DNA from: VRUE01 sp963701265
Lineage (GTDB): Bacteria; Actinomycetota; Thermoleophilia; Solirubrobacterales; 70-9
Direction: 5' to 3'
Assembly (NCBI GenBank): GCA_963701265.1
Contig: OY969581.1
Coordinates: 1,116,001-1,180,000, forward strand
Length of the DNA stretch: 64,000 nucleotides
This document shows, one piece after another, positions 5,981-13,808 of this stretch. The translations under genes and the position numbers were made by a program. The notes under the pieces are model-generated. The model was not told where the DNA came from, did no database searches, and was given only the letters and a program-made list of their open reading frames with translations. Within the stretch, counting starts at the first letter, position 1. Every line of letters starts with the position of its first letter.

Positions 5981-7362
5981 GTGAGCTGATCGACGCCGAG
6001 GTGGCTGAGCGCGTACTGGCGGCGGCGCTGGTCAACGGCGGCGATTTCGCCGAGGTCTTCGCCGAACGCAGCGCCGGGCTGACGATGGCGATCGACGAGT
6101 CCCGGGTCGAAGCGGTGCAGGCAGGCGCTGCCAGCGGCGCCGGGGTGCGGGTGATCAGCGGCGCCACGACCTATTTCTCCCACGTTGACGGGCTCGACCC
6201 GGCCGATATCGAGCGCGCTGCCGGCGAGGCGGCCGCGGCGCTGCGAGCCGAGCGGGCGGAGCCGCGACCGCTGCGCCCGACCACGAGCACACCGCAGCCG
6301 ATTGAGACGGCGCCGGCCGAGGTGCCCGCCGAGCGCAAGGCGACCCTGCTGCGCGAACTGGACGAGCGCGGTCGCGGCGCCGGCGCCGAGATCGCTCAGT
6401 TCACGGCCTCCTACGCCGAGGTGCGCCGCGAGGTCAGCGTCGCCAACTCCGAGGGTCTCTTTACAGGGGATGACCGCACCCGCGTCCGCATCGGCGCCCA
6501 GGCAGTGGCGCGCCGGGATGGCCTGGTTGAGACCGGGGCGGAGACCCTCGGCGGACACCGCGGCTTCGAGCTCTTCGACGATGACCCGGGCTCGATCGCC
6601 GACGATGCCGCCCGCAAGGCGCTGACCCTGCTCGACGCCGGTCCGGCCCCGGCCGGTTCCATGCCCGTGGTCGTCGGCGGTGGCTTCGGCGGTGTCCTCT
6701 TCCACGAGATGACCGGCCACGGTCTCGAGGCCGACCACATTCAGAAGGGCGCCAGCGTCTACGTCGGCAAGCTCGGCGAGCAGGTCGCCCAGCCGCTGCT
6801 CACTGCCTACGACGATGGCCGCCTGCCGGGCGAATGGGGCAGCGATGCGATCGACGACGAGGGGGTGCCGACCCAGAAGACGCGGGTGATCGAGGACGGG
6901 CGCCTCATTGCCTTTCTCTATGACGGCGTCACCGCCCGCCGCGACGGCGTCGCCTCGACCGGCAACGGTCGCCGCGAGAGCTTCCGCCACCTGCCGGTGC
7001 CGCGCATGACCAACACCTACATCGCCCCCGGCGAGGCCGAGCCCGAGGCGATGATCGCCGAGGTCGAGCGCGGTTTCTACGCCGTCTCCTTCGCCGGCGG
7101 CCAGGTCGACCCGGCCACCGGGGATTTCGTCTTCGGCGTCTCCGAGGGCTACCTGATCGAGGGCGGGCGGGTGACGCGACCCTGCCGCGGTGCGACCTTG
7201 ATCGGTAACTGCCTCGAGGCGCTGGCGGCGATCGACGCGGTCGGCAACGACTTCGAGATGAAGACCGGCATCTGTGGCAAGGCCGGGCAGCGGGTGCCGG
7301 TGGGAACTGGGCAGGGCCACGTCCGCATCCAGGCGATGACGGTGGGGGGGACCGAGGTTTGA
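5977..7362 (+). CDS. tldD: TldD metalloprotease subunit
   Basis: 461 residues. TldD is the zinc-bearing half of the TldD/TldE heterodimer, which degrades unfolded peptides and in some bacteria matures RiPPs or removes the CcdA antitoxin. The zinc motif HEMTGH is at residues 243-248, followed by GLEADHIQKGASVY. The third ligand region near the C-terminus (GICGKAGQRVPVG) is intact. GTG start overlaps the preceding stop, and TTGA overlap couples it to tldE. Confidence 0.93.
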   Translation: MSELIDAEVAERVLAAALVNGGDFAEVFAERSAGLTMAIDESRVEAVQAGAASGAGVRVISGATTYFSHVDGLDPADIERAAGEAAAALRAERAEPRPLRPTTSTPQPIETAPAEVPAERKATLLRELDERGRGAGAEIAQFTASYAEVRREVSVANSEGLFTGDDRTRVRIGAQAVARRDGLVETGAETLGGHRGFELFDDDPGSIADDAARKALTLLDAGPAPAGSMPVVVGGGFGGVLFHEMTGHGLEADHIQKGASVYVGKLGEQVAQPLLTAYDDGRLPGEWGSDAIDDEGVPTQKTRVIEDGRLIAFLYDGVTARRDGVASTGNGRRESFRHLPVPRMTNTYIAPGEAEPEAMIAEVERGFYAVSFAGGQVDPATGDFVFGVSEGYLIEGGRVTRPCRGATLIGNCLEALAAIDAVGNDFEMKTGICGKAGQRVPVGTGQGHVRIQAMTVGGTEV

Positions 7363-8726
7363 TCGAGGTTGCCCGCCGCGCCGTCGAAGCGGCGACCGCC
7401 GCCGGCGCGAGCGATGCCGAGGCTTATGCCGCGGAGGATCAGGGCCGTGAGGTGCGCGCTCACGGCGGCGAGATCGAGAGCCTCAGCGCCGCGACCCAGC
7501 GCGGCGTCGGGATTCGCGCCTGGATCGGCAAGCGGGTCGGCTACGCCTACGGCACCGACCTCTCGGAGGCGGGGGTGACGGCGCTCGCCGGGCGAGCCGC
7601 GGAAGCGGCGCGAGCCGCCGACGAGGACGAGTTCGCCGGTCCACCGGTGCGCCTTTTGCACGCTGAGGGTGCCCAAGGCGCACCGGAGGAGGAGCTCGTG
7701 CTCAGCGATCCGAAGATGGCTGAGTGGTCTCCTGATCAGCTCGCCGAGCTCACGCTTACGATCGAGGAGGCGGCGCTTGCCGCCGACTCGCGCATCGCCG
7801 GAGTCGAGCAGGCGGTCTACGCCGATTCGGCCGAGAGCGTCGCGATCGTCTCCTCGGTTGGCATCGAGGGCGAGTACTCGAGTTCCAGTTGCTACGGCTA
7901 CGTGCAGGCACTCGCCGCCGGCGACGACGGCCGTGAGACGGGGCTTGGCTTTGACCTCGGCCGTGGGCCGGCCGCCCTCGACCCCGCTGCGATCGGCCGC
8001 GAGGGAGCCGAGCGCGCAGCGGCGATGATCGGTGCTGGCAAGCCAAAATCCCGCTCTTGTCCGGTGGTGCTCGACCCCACCGTCGCGGCCAGCTTCATCG
8101 CCCTGATTGGCAAAGGACTCGCTGCCAGTGCGGTGCAGCGCGGTCGCTCTCCGTTTGCTGAGCGACTCGGCGAGGAGGTGGCCAACGAGGCGCTGTCGCT
8201 CCGCGACGACGGTCTTGATCCCGAGGGCTTTGCCTCGGCTCCGTTCGATGCAGAGGGGGTGCCCCGCCGCAGTAGCGCCCTGATTGAGGCCAGCACCCTG
8301 CGCACCTTCCTCTACGACACTTACACGGCAAACCGAGGCGAGGCGGTCTCAACTGGCAACGCCAGCCGCAGCGGCTATCGCTCGCAGCCCTCGGTCGCTA
8401 CCTCGAACCTGATCGTCGCGCCCGGTGAGCTGGGCTTTGCCGAGCTTTTGGGTGAGGCCGGGGACGGCGTTCTCGTCACCGACGTCGCCGGGCTGCACTC
8501 CGGCGTGAATCCGGTTTCCGGGGTCTTCTCGGTTGGTGCATCCGGCCGCGTGATTCGCGATGGCGAGCTCGCCGAGCCGCTGCGCGAGTTCACGATCGCC
8601 AGCGATCTGGTCTCGATGCTGCGCGCTGTGCGAGCGGTCGGTTCCGATTCCCGCTGGGTGCCATTCGGCGGCTCGGTGAGGACGCCATCGCTGCTCATCA
8701 GCGAGATGACGGTCGCGGGATCCTGA
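7359..8726 (+). CDS. tldE: TldE/PmbA partner subunit
   Basis: 455 residues, TTG start overlapping the tldD stop. PmbA/TldE has the same fold as TldD without the HExxxH motif and forms the other half of the proteolytic chamber. Recognisable segments: VRAHGGEIESLSAATQRGVGI near the N-terminus, SSSCYGYVQALA, and the C-terminal GVNPVSGVFSVGASGRVIRDGEL. No zinc motif is present, as expected. It completes the protease encoded with tldD. Confidence 0.92.
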   Translation: MIEVARRAVEAATAAGASDAEAYAAEDQGREVRAHGGEIESLSAATQRGVGIRAWIGKRVGYAYGTDLSEAGVTALAGRAAEAARAADEDEFAGPPVRLLHAEGAQGAPEEELVLSDPKMAEWSPDQLAELTLTIEEAALAADSRIAGVEQAVYADSAESVAIVSSVGIEGEYSSSSCYGYVQALAAGDDGRETGLGFDLGRGPAALDPAAIGREGAERAAAMIGAGKPKSRSCPVVLDPTVAASFIALIGKGLAASAVQRGRSPFAERLGEEVANEALSLRDDGLDPEGFASAPFDAEGVPRRSSALIEASTLRTFLYDTYTANRGEAVSTGNASRSGYRSQPSVATSNLIVAPGELGFAELLGEAGDGVLVTDVAGLHSGVNPVSGVFSVGASGRVIRDGELAEPLREFTIASDLVSMLRAVRAVGSDSRWVPFGGSVRTPSLLISEMTVAGS

Positions 8727-8826
8727 GTCGCAAAGCGCTTGAGAGCGCACCCGGCGGCGTCTGACGCCGTGCCCACTGTTAGATTGCCGCCGATTTCAAA
8801 CGACCCATCGACGGAGGAGCTTCGAC

Positions 8827-9105
8827 GTGACTAAGGCTGAGTTTCTGGACCAACTTGCAGGCGACGAGCGGCTTGGCAGCAAGAAAGCGGCCAGTGACGC
8901 GGTTGACGCCGTGCTCGACGCGATCACCGACACGCTGAGCGGCGGCGGCGAAGTCAGCTTCACCGGCTTCGGCAAATTCCACGTTGCCGAGCGCGGCCCG
9001 CGCCAGGGTGTCAATCCCCGTACCGGTGAGAGGATCACCATCCCGGGCGGCAAAGTCCCGCGTTTCTCCGCCGGCTCGGCGCTGAAGTCCAAGGTCAAAG
9101 GCTGA
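8827..9105 (+). CDS. hup: HU-family DNA-binding protein
   Basis: 92 residues, GTG start with GGAGG at 8813-8817. Complete HU fold: helical dimerisation part TKAEFLDQL...AVLDAITDTL, then FTGFGKFHVAERGPRQGVNPRTGERI, including the beta-arm GVNPRTGERITIPGGKVPRF that bends DNA. A nucleoid protein. It lacks the long Lys/Ala-rich tail found in mycobacterial HupB. A possible -10 box (TAGATT) is at 8780-8785. The pyrF frame begins within its stop codon. Confidence 0.93.
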   Translation: MTKAEFLDQLAGDERLGSKKAASDAVDAVLDAITDTLSGGGEVSFTGFGKFHVAERGPRQGVNPRTGERITIPGGKVPRFSAGSALKSKVKG

Positions 9106-9989
9106 GCCAGCAGCCCTTTGCGGATCGGCTGGCGGCGCTCGTCGAGGAGCGTCGCAGCCAGGTCTGTCTCGGCCTCGACCCGGATCCGTCGAAGCTCTCC
9201 GGGTCCGCGCCGGACGTTCCCACTGCCACGGCCGCTGAACGGGCGGCCATGGCAGTGGTCGCGCACTGCCGCCTGCTGATTGAGCAAGCGGGGCCGGCCT
9301 GCGTGGCCGTCAAGCCACAGCTCGCCTGCTTCGAGCGCCTGGGCGCGCCGGGGTGGAGCGCCCTCGCCGAGGTCTGTGAGGCCGCCGGCGACGCTGGCCT
9401 CTTGGTCATTGCCGACGGCAAGCGCGGCGACGTGCCAGTTACCGCCGCCGCCTACGCCCAGGCCCTGGTCGGCGAGACGCCGACCCCCTGGGGACCGGTC
9501 GCCGGGCTGGGTGCCGACGCCTTCACCGCCAATCCGCTGCTTGGCTCAGACGCGCTGGAGCCACTGGTCGAGGCCGCCGCGTTGGCCGGTGCCGGGGTCT
9601 TCGCGCTGGTGCGAACGAGCAATCCCGGTGCGGCCGACATTCAGGACCAGCCCACGCCCGAGCAGCCCCTGCACGAGCGCCTTGCGGAACTGGTCGACGG
9701 CCTCTCGTCGCGACTGCTTGGCTCGGCGGGCCTGAGCGGCATGGGCGCTGTCGTCGGCGCCACCGCTCCCGAGCACATCGAGCGCCTGCGCTCGCTGATG
9801 CCACGCTCGATCTTCCTGATCCCGGGGGTCGGCGCCCAGGGTGGCCGGCCGCAGGCGCTGGGCCCGGCGTTCAGCGCTGGACCCGCCTCGGCGCTGGTCG
9901 CCGCTTCACGGAGCATCGCCGCGGCGGAGGATCCGGGGGTAGCGGCGGAGAACCTACGCAGTGCGGTTTGGGACGTTTCGACCGCTTAA
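9102..9989 (+). CDS. pyrF: Orotidine 5'-phosphate decarboxylase, probable CTG start
   Basis: 295 residues if translation begins at CTG 9102, which overlaps the HU stop as CTGA. The first ATG in frame (9249) would remove VCLGLDPDPSKL, the N-terminal substrate-binding strand required in this family, and no ATG, GTG or TTG exists between. The type 2 OMP decarboxylase catalytic motif DGKRGDVPVTAAAYA (Asp/Lys/Asp) is present, as is FTANPLLGSDALEP. It makes UMP in the cytoplasm. The exact initiator should be regarded as unproven. Confidence 0.85.
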   Translation: MSQQPFADRLAALVEERRSQVCLGLDPDPSKLSGSAPDVPTATAAERAAMAVVAHCRLLIEQAGPACVAVKPQLACFERLGAPGWSALAEVCEAAGDAGLLVIADGKRGDVPVTAAAYAQALVGETPTPWGPVAGLGADAFTANPLLGSDALEPLVEAAALAGAGVFALVRTSNPGAADIQDQPTPEQPLHERLAELVDGLSSRLLGSAGLSGMGAVVGATAPEHIERLRSLMPRSIFLIPGVGAQGGRPQALGPAFSAGPASALVAASRSIAAAEDPGVAAENLRSAVWDVSTA

Positions 9990-10045
9990 AACCGCTCTGA
10001 CCGTATATACGATCTGCTGCCCCATCCGTTCCCCACACACGTTCA

Positions 10046-10363
10046 ATGAACAAGCGCTCCTCAGCCTCCGCCCGGGTTCTCGCGGTGACCGCCCTGGTCA
10101 TCGCGTTCGTGATCGCGGTCATCGCGATCGGCGCTGCTCTGGGTGGAGACGACTCGAGCGACTCGGGCACGGGCAAGCACGGTGGCAAGGCCACCCACAA
10201 GACGCAGCCCAAACAGGTTCCCGCCACCTACGAAGTGAAGAGTGGCGACACCTTGATCGCGATCGCGCACCGCATGGGCATCTCGGTCAGGCAGATCGAA
10301 GAACTGAACCCGGAAGTCGATCCGCAGATCCTCGTCGCCGGCGAGCAGTTGAAGCTGCGCTAG
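10046..10363 (+). CDS. Membrane-anchored LysM protein
   Basis: 105 residues. A single hydrophobic segment (about 11-32, VLAVTALVIAFVIAVIAIGA) is followed by a Ser/Gly/Lys linker and a single LysM domain (about 61-104: YEVKSGDTLIAIAHRMGIS...VAGEQLKLR), which binds peptidoglycan. It likely sits in the membrane with LysM in the wall. It is followed by a strong hairpin and the D,D-carboxypeptidase gene. Confidence 0.85.
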   Translation: MNKRSSASARVLAVTALVIAFVIAVIAIGAALGGDDSSDSGTGKHGGKATHKTQPKQVPATYEVKSGDTLIAIAHRMGISVRQIEELNPEVDPQILVAGEQLKLR

Positions 10364-10367
10364 GCGA

Positions 10368-10423
10368 GCGCAAAAATCGCCGCGGTGACAGCCGGGGGTT
10401 CGAATCCGGGGCGATTTTTGCGC
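10368..10423. terminator. Bidirectional hairpin after the LysM gene
   Basis: Perfect 14-bp inverted repeat (GCGCAAAAATCGCC at 10368-10381, complement at 10410-10423) starting 5 bp after the stop. The A5/T5 runs inside the arms suit termination in either direction. The 28-nt loop contains GGTTCGAATCC, identical to a tRNA T-arm core, but no tRNA can be folded here. Confidence 0.65.
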
Positions 10424-10434
10424 GAAGACCATTT

Positions 10435-11616
10435 ATGTCGGGACGCTCCCAGATAACCGCACTTCTCTTGGCGGCCTTCGTAGTTCTGGCGCCTTCAGCC
10501 GCTGCCGCCAAAGGTCCCCCGGTAGATGCACGCGCCTGGGCGCTGATCGATGCCCGCAGCGGCGACGTCCTCGTCTCCCACGCCGGCGCGCGCCACCTCC
10601 TGATCGCCAGCACGACCAAGCTGATGACCGCCTACGTGGCGCTGCGTGAGCTGCCGCTCGACCGCATTGTCCGCGCTGCTCCTTATGAAGCCGAATACGG
10701 CGAGTCGTTGCTGGAACTGCGCCCCGGGCAGCGGATCAGCGTGCGCGACCTGCTCTACGGGCTGATCTTGCGCAGCGGCAATGACGCCGCCTATGACCTT
10801 GCGCTCGCTGCGGCCGGCACGGAGCAGCGCTTCGTCGCCGAGATGAACCGCTATGCCGCCGCGATCGGCCTCGCCGACACCCACTACGCCAACCCGATCG
10901 GGCTCGACCAGCGTGGCAACTACTCAAGCGCGCGGGACCTGGCAACCCTGGCCCAACGGCTGCTGCGCAATCGTGCCTTTGCCCGCATCGCCGACTCGCG
11001 CACAGCGCGGCTGCGCAGCCTGCGTCCAGCGCGGACGATCGAAACCCTCAACGACCTCCTCTACGACGCGCCGTGGACCACCGGGGTGAAGACCGGCCAC
11101 ACATTCGGCGCCGCCTACGTCCTCGTCGGCTCGGGCCAGCACCAGGGCACCGATCTGATCTCGGTCGTGATCGGCGCCCCGACCGAGACCGAACGCGATC
11201 TCGCCAGCCTGCGCCTGCTCGAATACGGCTTCTCGCTCTACCGAAAGCGGACGCCGGTCGACAAGGGGGAGCGACTGGCCTCCGCCTCGATTCGCTACAG
11301 CGGCGGCGAGCTGCCGCTGCGCGCCGCCCGCTCGGTCACCGTCGGCCTGCGCCCCGATCAGCGCCTGAGCGTCACCGTCCGGGCGCCGAGCGAGGTCGAG
11401 GGACCGATCAAGCGGGGTGCCTCGCTGGGCAGGGCGACGGTCTATGTGGACGGCAAACGTGCGGCCTCGGTGCCGCTGCGAGCCGGGCGCGCGGTGGAGG
11501 AGGCCAGCCTGTTCGAGCGGGCCGGCAGCTTCGTCGGCGACGACAAGATTCCCGTCGGCATCGCGCTTTGCGTGATACTGCTCGGAGCAGTGCTCTTGAG
11601 GCGCTTCTCACGATGA
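10435..11616 (+). CDS. dacA: D-alanyl-D-alanine carboxypeptidase (PBP5-like)
   Basis: 393 residues. Signal peptide in the first 25 residues (LLLAAFVVLAPSAAAA). All three serine penicillin-binding motifs are present: STTK (59-62), SGN (114-116), KTG (219-221). A C-terminal beta domain and a terminal membrane anchor (IPVGIALCVILLGAVLLRRF) follow, so the enzyme is exported and held at the outer face. It removes the terminal D-Ala of peptidoglycan pentapeptides, limiting cross-linking. It overlaps the next gene by 4 bp. Confidence 0.92.
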   Translation: MSGRSQITALLLAAFVVLAPSAAAAKGPPVDARAWALIDARSGDVLVSHAGARHLLIASTTKLMTAYVALRELPLDRIVRAAPYEAEYGESLLELRPGQRISVRDLLYGLILRSGNDAAYDLALAAAGTEQRFVAEMNRYAAAIGLADTHYANPIGLDQRGNYSSARDLATLAQRLLRNRAFARIADSRTARLRSLRPARTIETLNDLLYDAPWTTGVKTGHTFGAAYVLVGSGQHQGTDLISVVIGAPTETERDLASLRLLEYGFSLYRKRTPVDKGERLASASIRYSGGELPLRAARSVTVGLRPDQRLSVTVRAPSEVEGPIKRGASLGRATVYVDGKRAASVPLRAGRAVEEASLFERAGSFVGDDKIPVGIALCVILLGAVLLRRFSR

Positions 11617-12569
11617 TCCTCACCGTCACGCTAAACGCCGCGATCGACCGCACCGTCGCGGTACCCAACTTCCGTCTCGGCCACCGTCACCGGGCGGTCG
11701 AGAGCCGCACCGTCGCCGGCGGCAAGGGGATCAACGTGGCACGGGCGCTGAAGCTGCTTGGTCGTCCCGTGATCGCCACCGGCTTCTCCGGCGGCCCCAC
11801 CGGCAACCGGCTGCTCGAACAGCTGCGCCTGGAAGCGGTGCTGACCGACTTCACCCGGATCGCAGCCGAGACCCGGATCAACCTCGCCGTGATCGATCCG
11901 ACCTCCGGCGAGCAGACCGAGATCAACGAGCGCGGCCCGGCGGTCAGCCCGGAGGAGGTTGAGTCCTTCGTCGCCCGCCTGCGCTACCTCGCCGACGGCG
12001 CCAAGCTCTGCGTCCTCGCCGGCACCCTGCCGCCCGGCGCCGGCGACGATCTCTACGCGCGCCTGGTCAAGGACCTCGCCGATCGCGGCGTGCCGGTGGT
12101 GCTCGACGCCGAGGGCAGCGCGATGCTGGCCGGCCTGCGCGCCGGCGCCTCGATCGTCACCCCGAACGAGCGCGAGGCCGAGGAGCTGGTCGGCCAGGAG
12201 TTCGCCGATCGCGACGACCTCGTCCAGGGCCTCTCGGAGCTGGTCCGCCTCGGCGCCGGCGAGGCCGCGATCACGCGCCCCGACGGCTGTGTCGCGGCGA
12301 TCGGAGAAGGCGCTGAGCGGCGCTTCCTCGAGGTGAGGACCGAGCCGCTGGACCCGGTTTCCACGGTCGGCTCCGGCGACGCTTTCCTCGCCGGCTACGT
12401 CGCCGCCCGCTACGACGGCAGGCCGGCCGACGAGTGCCTCGCCTACGGAGTTGCCTGCGGTGCCGAGTCGACCCAGCATTTCGGCGCCGGCACCGTCGAC
12501 CGAAATCAGGTCGAGCGCCTCCTCGGTGAGGTCCACGTCCAGGATTTGGAGGTCCCCGCCGAAGTGTAG
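11613..12569 (+). CDS. PfkB-family sugar-phosphate kinase (1-phosphofructokinase-like)
   Basis: 318 residues. Starts ILTVTLNAAIDRTVAVPNFR, the signature of the FruK/LacC branch, and has the glycine-rich AGGKGINVARALKLLG and the ATP/catalytic-base motif VSTVGSGDAFLAGYVAARYD. It phosphorylates fructose 1-phosphate, tagatose 6-phosphate or a related hexose phosphate. No phosphotransferase genes are adjacent, so the substrate is open. ATG overlaps the dacA stop. Confidence 0.85.
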   Translation: MILTVTLNAAIDRTVAVPNFRLGHRHRAVESRTVAGGKGINVARALKLLGRPVIATGFSGGPTGNRLLEQLRLEAVLTDFTRIAAETRINLAVIDPTSGEQTEINERGPAVSPEEVESFVARLRYLADGAKLCVLAGTLPPGAGDDLYARLVKDLADRGVPVVLDAEGSAMLAGLRAGASIVTPNEREAEELVGQEFADRDDLVQGLSELVRLGAGEAAITRPDGCVAAIGEGAERRFLEVRTEPLDPVSTVGSGDAFLAGYVAARYDGRPADECLAYGVACGAESTQHFGAGTVDRNQVERLLGEVHVQDLEVPAEV

Positions 12570-12602
12570 GCTGGGGTCTCAACGCCACCCTGGAGGACCT
12601 AA

Positions 12603-13808
12603 TTGGAGATCGACATAGGTCGAGGCAAGAAGGGGCGGCGCGCCTACGGATTCGATGACATCGCGATCGTTCCGTCGCGCCGCACCCGCGACCCCGACGA
12701 CATTGACATCAGCTGGACCCTCGGCCCCTACCGTTTTGAGCTGCCGCTGGTCGCGTCGGCGATGGACGGAGTGGTCAGCCCCGACACCGCCGTGCTCGTC
12801 AACGAGCTGGGCGGCCTCGGAGTGCTCAACCTGGAGGGAATCTGGACCCGCTTCGAGGACGCCGAGGAACGGCTGGAGCAGATCGCCGCGGCGCCCAAGC
12901 ACGAAGCGACCCGGTTGATGCAGGAGATCTACGCCGAGCCGGTCAAGTCGGAGTTGATCGGACAGCGGATCGCCGAGATCAAGGCACGCGGCGCCGTCGC
13001 CTGCGGCTCGCTGACGCCGCAGAAAGTGCGTGAGCACTACGAGGTCGCGGTCGAGGCCGGGATCGACATCCTCGTCATCCAGGGCACCGTGATCTCGGCC
13101 GAACACGTCTCGACCACGGTCGAGCCGCTCAACCTCAAGGAGTTCATCGCCGAGGTGCCGGTGCCGACCGTGGTCGGCGGCTGCGCCTCCTACTCGACCG
13201 GCCTGCACCTGATGCGCACCGGCGCGGTCGGGGTCCTGGTCGGGGTCGGCCCCGGCGCTGCCTGCACCACCCGCGGCGTGCTCGGCATCGGCGTGCCGCA
13301 GGCGACCGCGATCGCTGACGTGGCGGCGGCCCGCTCGCAGCACATGCTCGAGACCGGCGAGTACGTCAACGTGATTGCCGATGGCGGCATGCGCACCGGC
13401 GGCGACGTCTCCAAGGCGATCGCCTGCGGGGCGGACTCGGTGATGGTCGGCTCGCCGCTGGCCCGCGCCAAGGAGGCACCGGGTCGCGGCTATCACTGGG
13501 GAATGGCGACGTTCCATCCCTCGTTGCCGCGCGGCACCCGCGTGACGACCAGGCAGGACGGGACTCTGGAGGAAATCCTCCTAGGTCCGGCCCAGGAGAA
13601 CGACGGCACCTTCAACCTGATGGGAGCGCTGAAGACCTCGATGGCCACCTGTGGCTACGAGGACATCCGTTCCTTCCAGCGGGCCGAGGTGATGGTCGCT
13701 CCGGCGCTGATGAGCGAGGGCAAGAAGCTCCAGAACGAGCAGTCGGTCGGCATGGGGTCCAACGGGCGCGCAGCGGTTTCCGCTGGTGTTGGAGTCGCCG
13801 ACGACTGA
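12603..13808 (+). CDS. guaB3: GuaB3-type IMP dehydrogenase-family protein
   Basis: 401 residues. TTG start with GGAGG at 12592-12596. It has the IMPDH barrel without CBS domains: N-terminal KKGRRAYGFDDIAIVPSRR, the substrate-loop region GPGAACTTRGVLGIGVPQATA carrying the active-site Cys, and NVIADGGMRTGGDVSKAIACGADSVMVGSPLA. Actinobacterial genomes usually encode this GuaB3 form besides true GuaB; its role in GMP supply or salvage is less settled. It overlaps guaA by 23 bp, which supports a purine role. Confidence 0.88.
   Translation: MEIDIGRGKKGRRAYGFDDIAIVPSRRTRDPDDIDISWTLGPYRFELPLVASAMDGVVSPDTAVLVNELGGLGVLNLEGIWTRFEDAEERLEQIAAAPKHEATRLMQEIYAEPVKSELIGQRIAEIKARGAVACGSLTPQKVREHYEVAVEAGIDILVIQGTVISAEHVSTTVEPLNLKEFIAEVPVPTVVGGCASYSTGLHLMRTGAVGVLVGVGPGAACTTRGVLGIGVPQATAIADVAAARSQHMLETGEYVNVIADGGMRTGGDVSKAIACGADSVMVGSPLARAKEAPGRGYHWGMATFHPSLPRGTRVTTRQDGTLEEILLGPAQENDGTFNLMGALKTSMATCGYEDIRSFQRAEVMVAPALMSEGKKLQNEQSVGMGSNGRAAVSAGVGVADD

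Noticed and set aside
5977..8726. TldD/TldE as the protease of the PqqD-like cassette
   Set aside because: They lie more than 20 kb away in a different operon; no sequence evidence links them.
10391..10423. A tRNA gene suggested by GGTTCGAATCC
   Set aside because: Only 28 nt separate the two complementary arms; no D-arm or anticodon arm can be formed.
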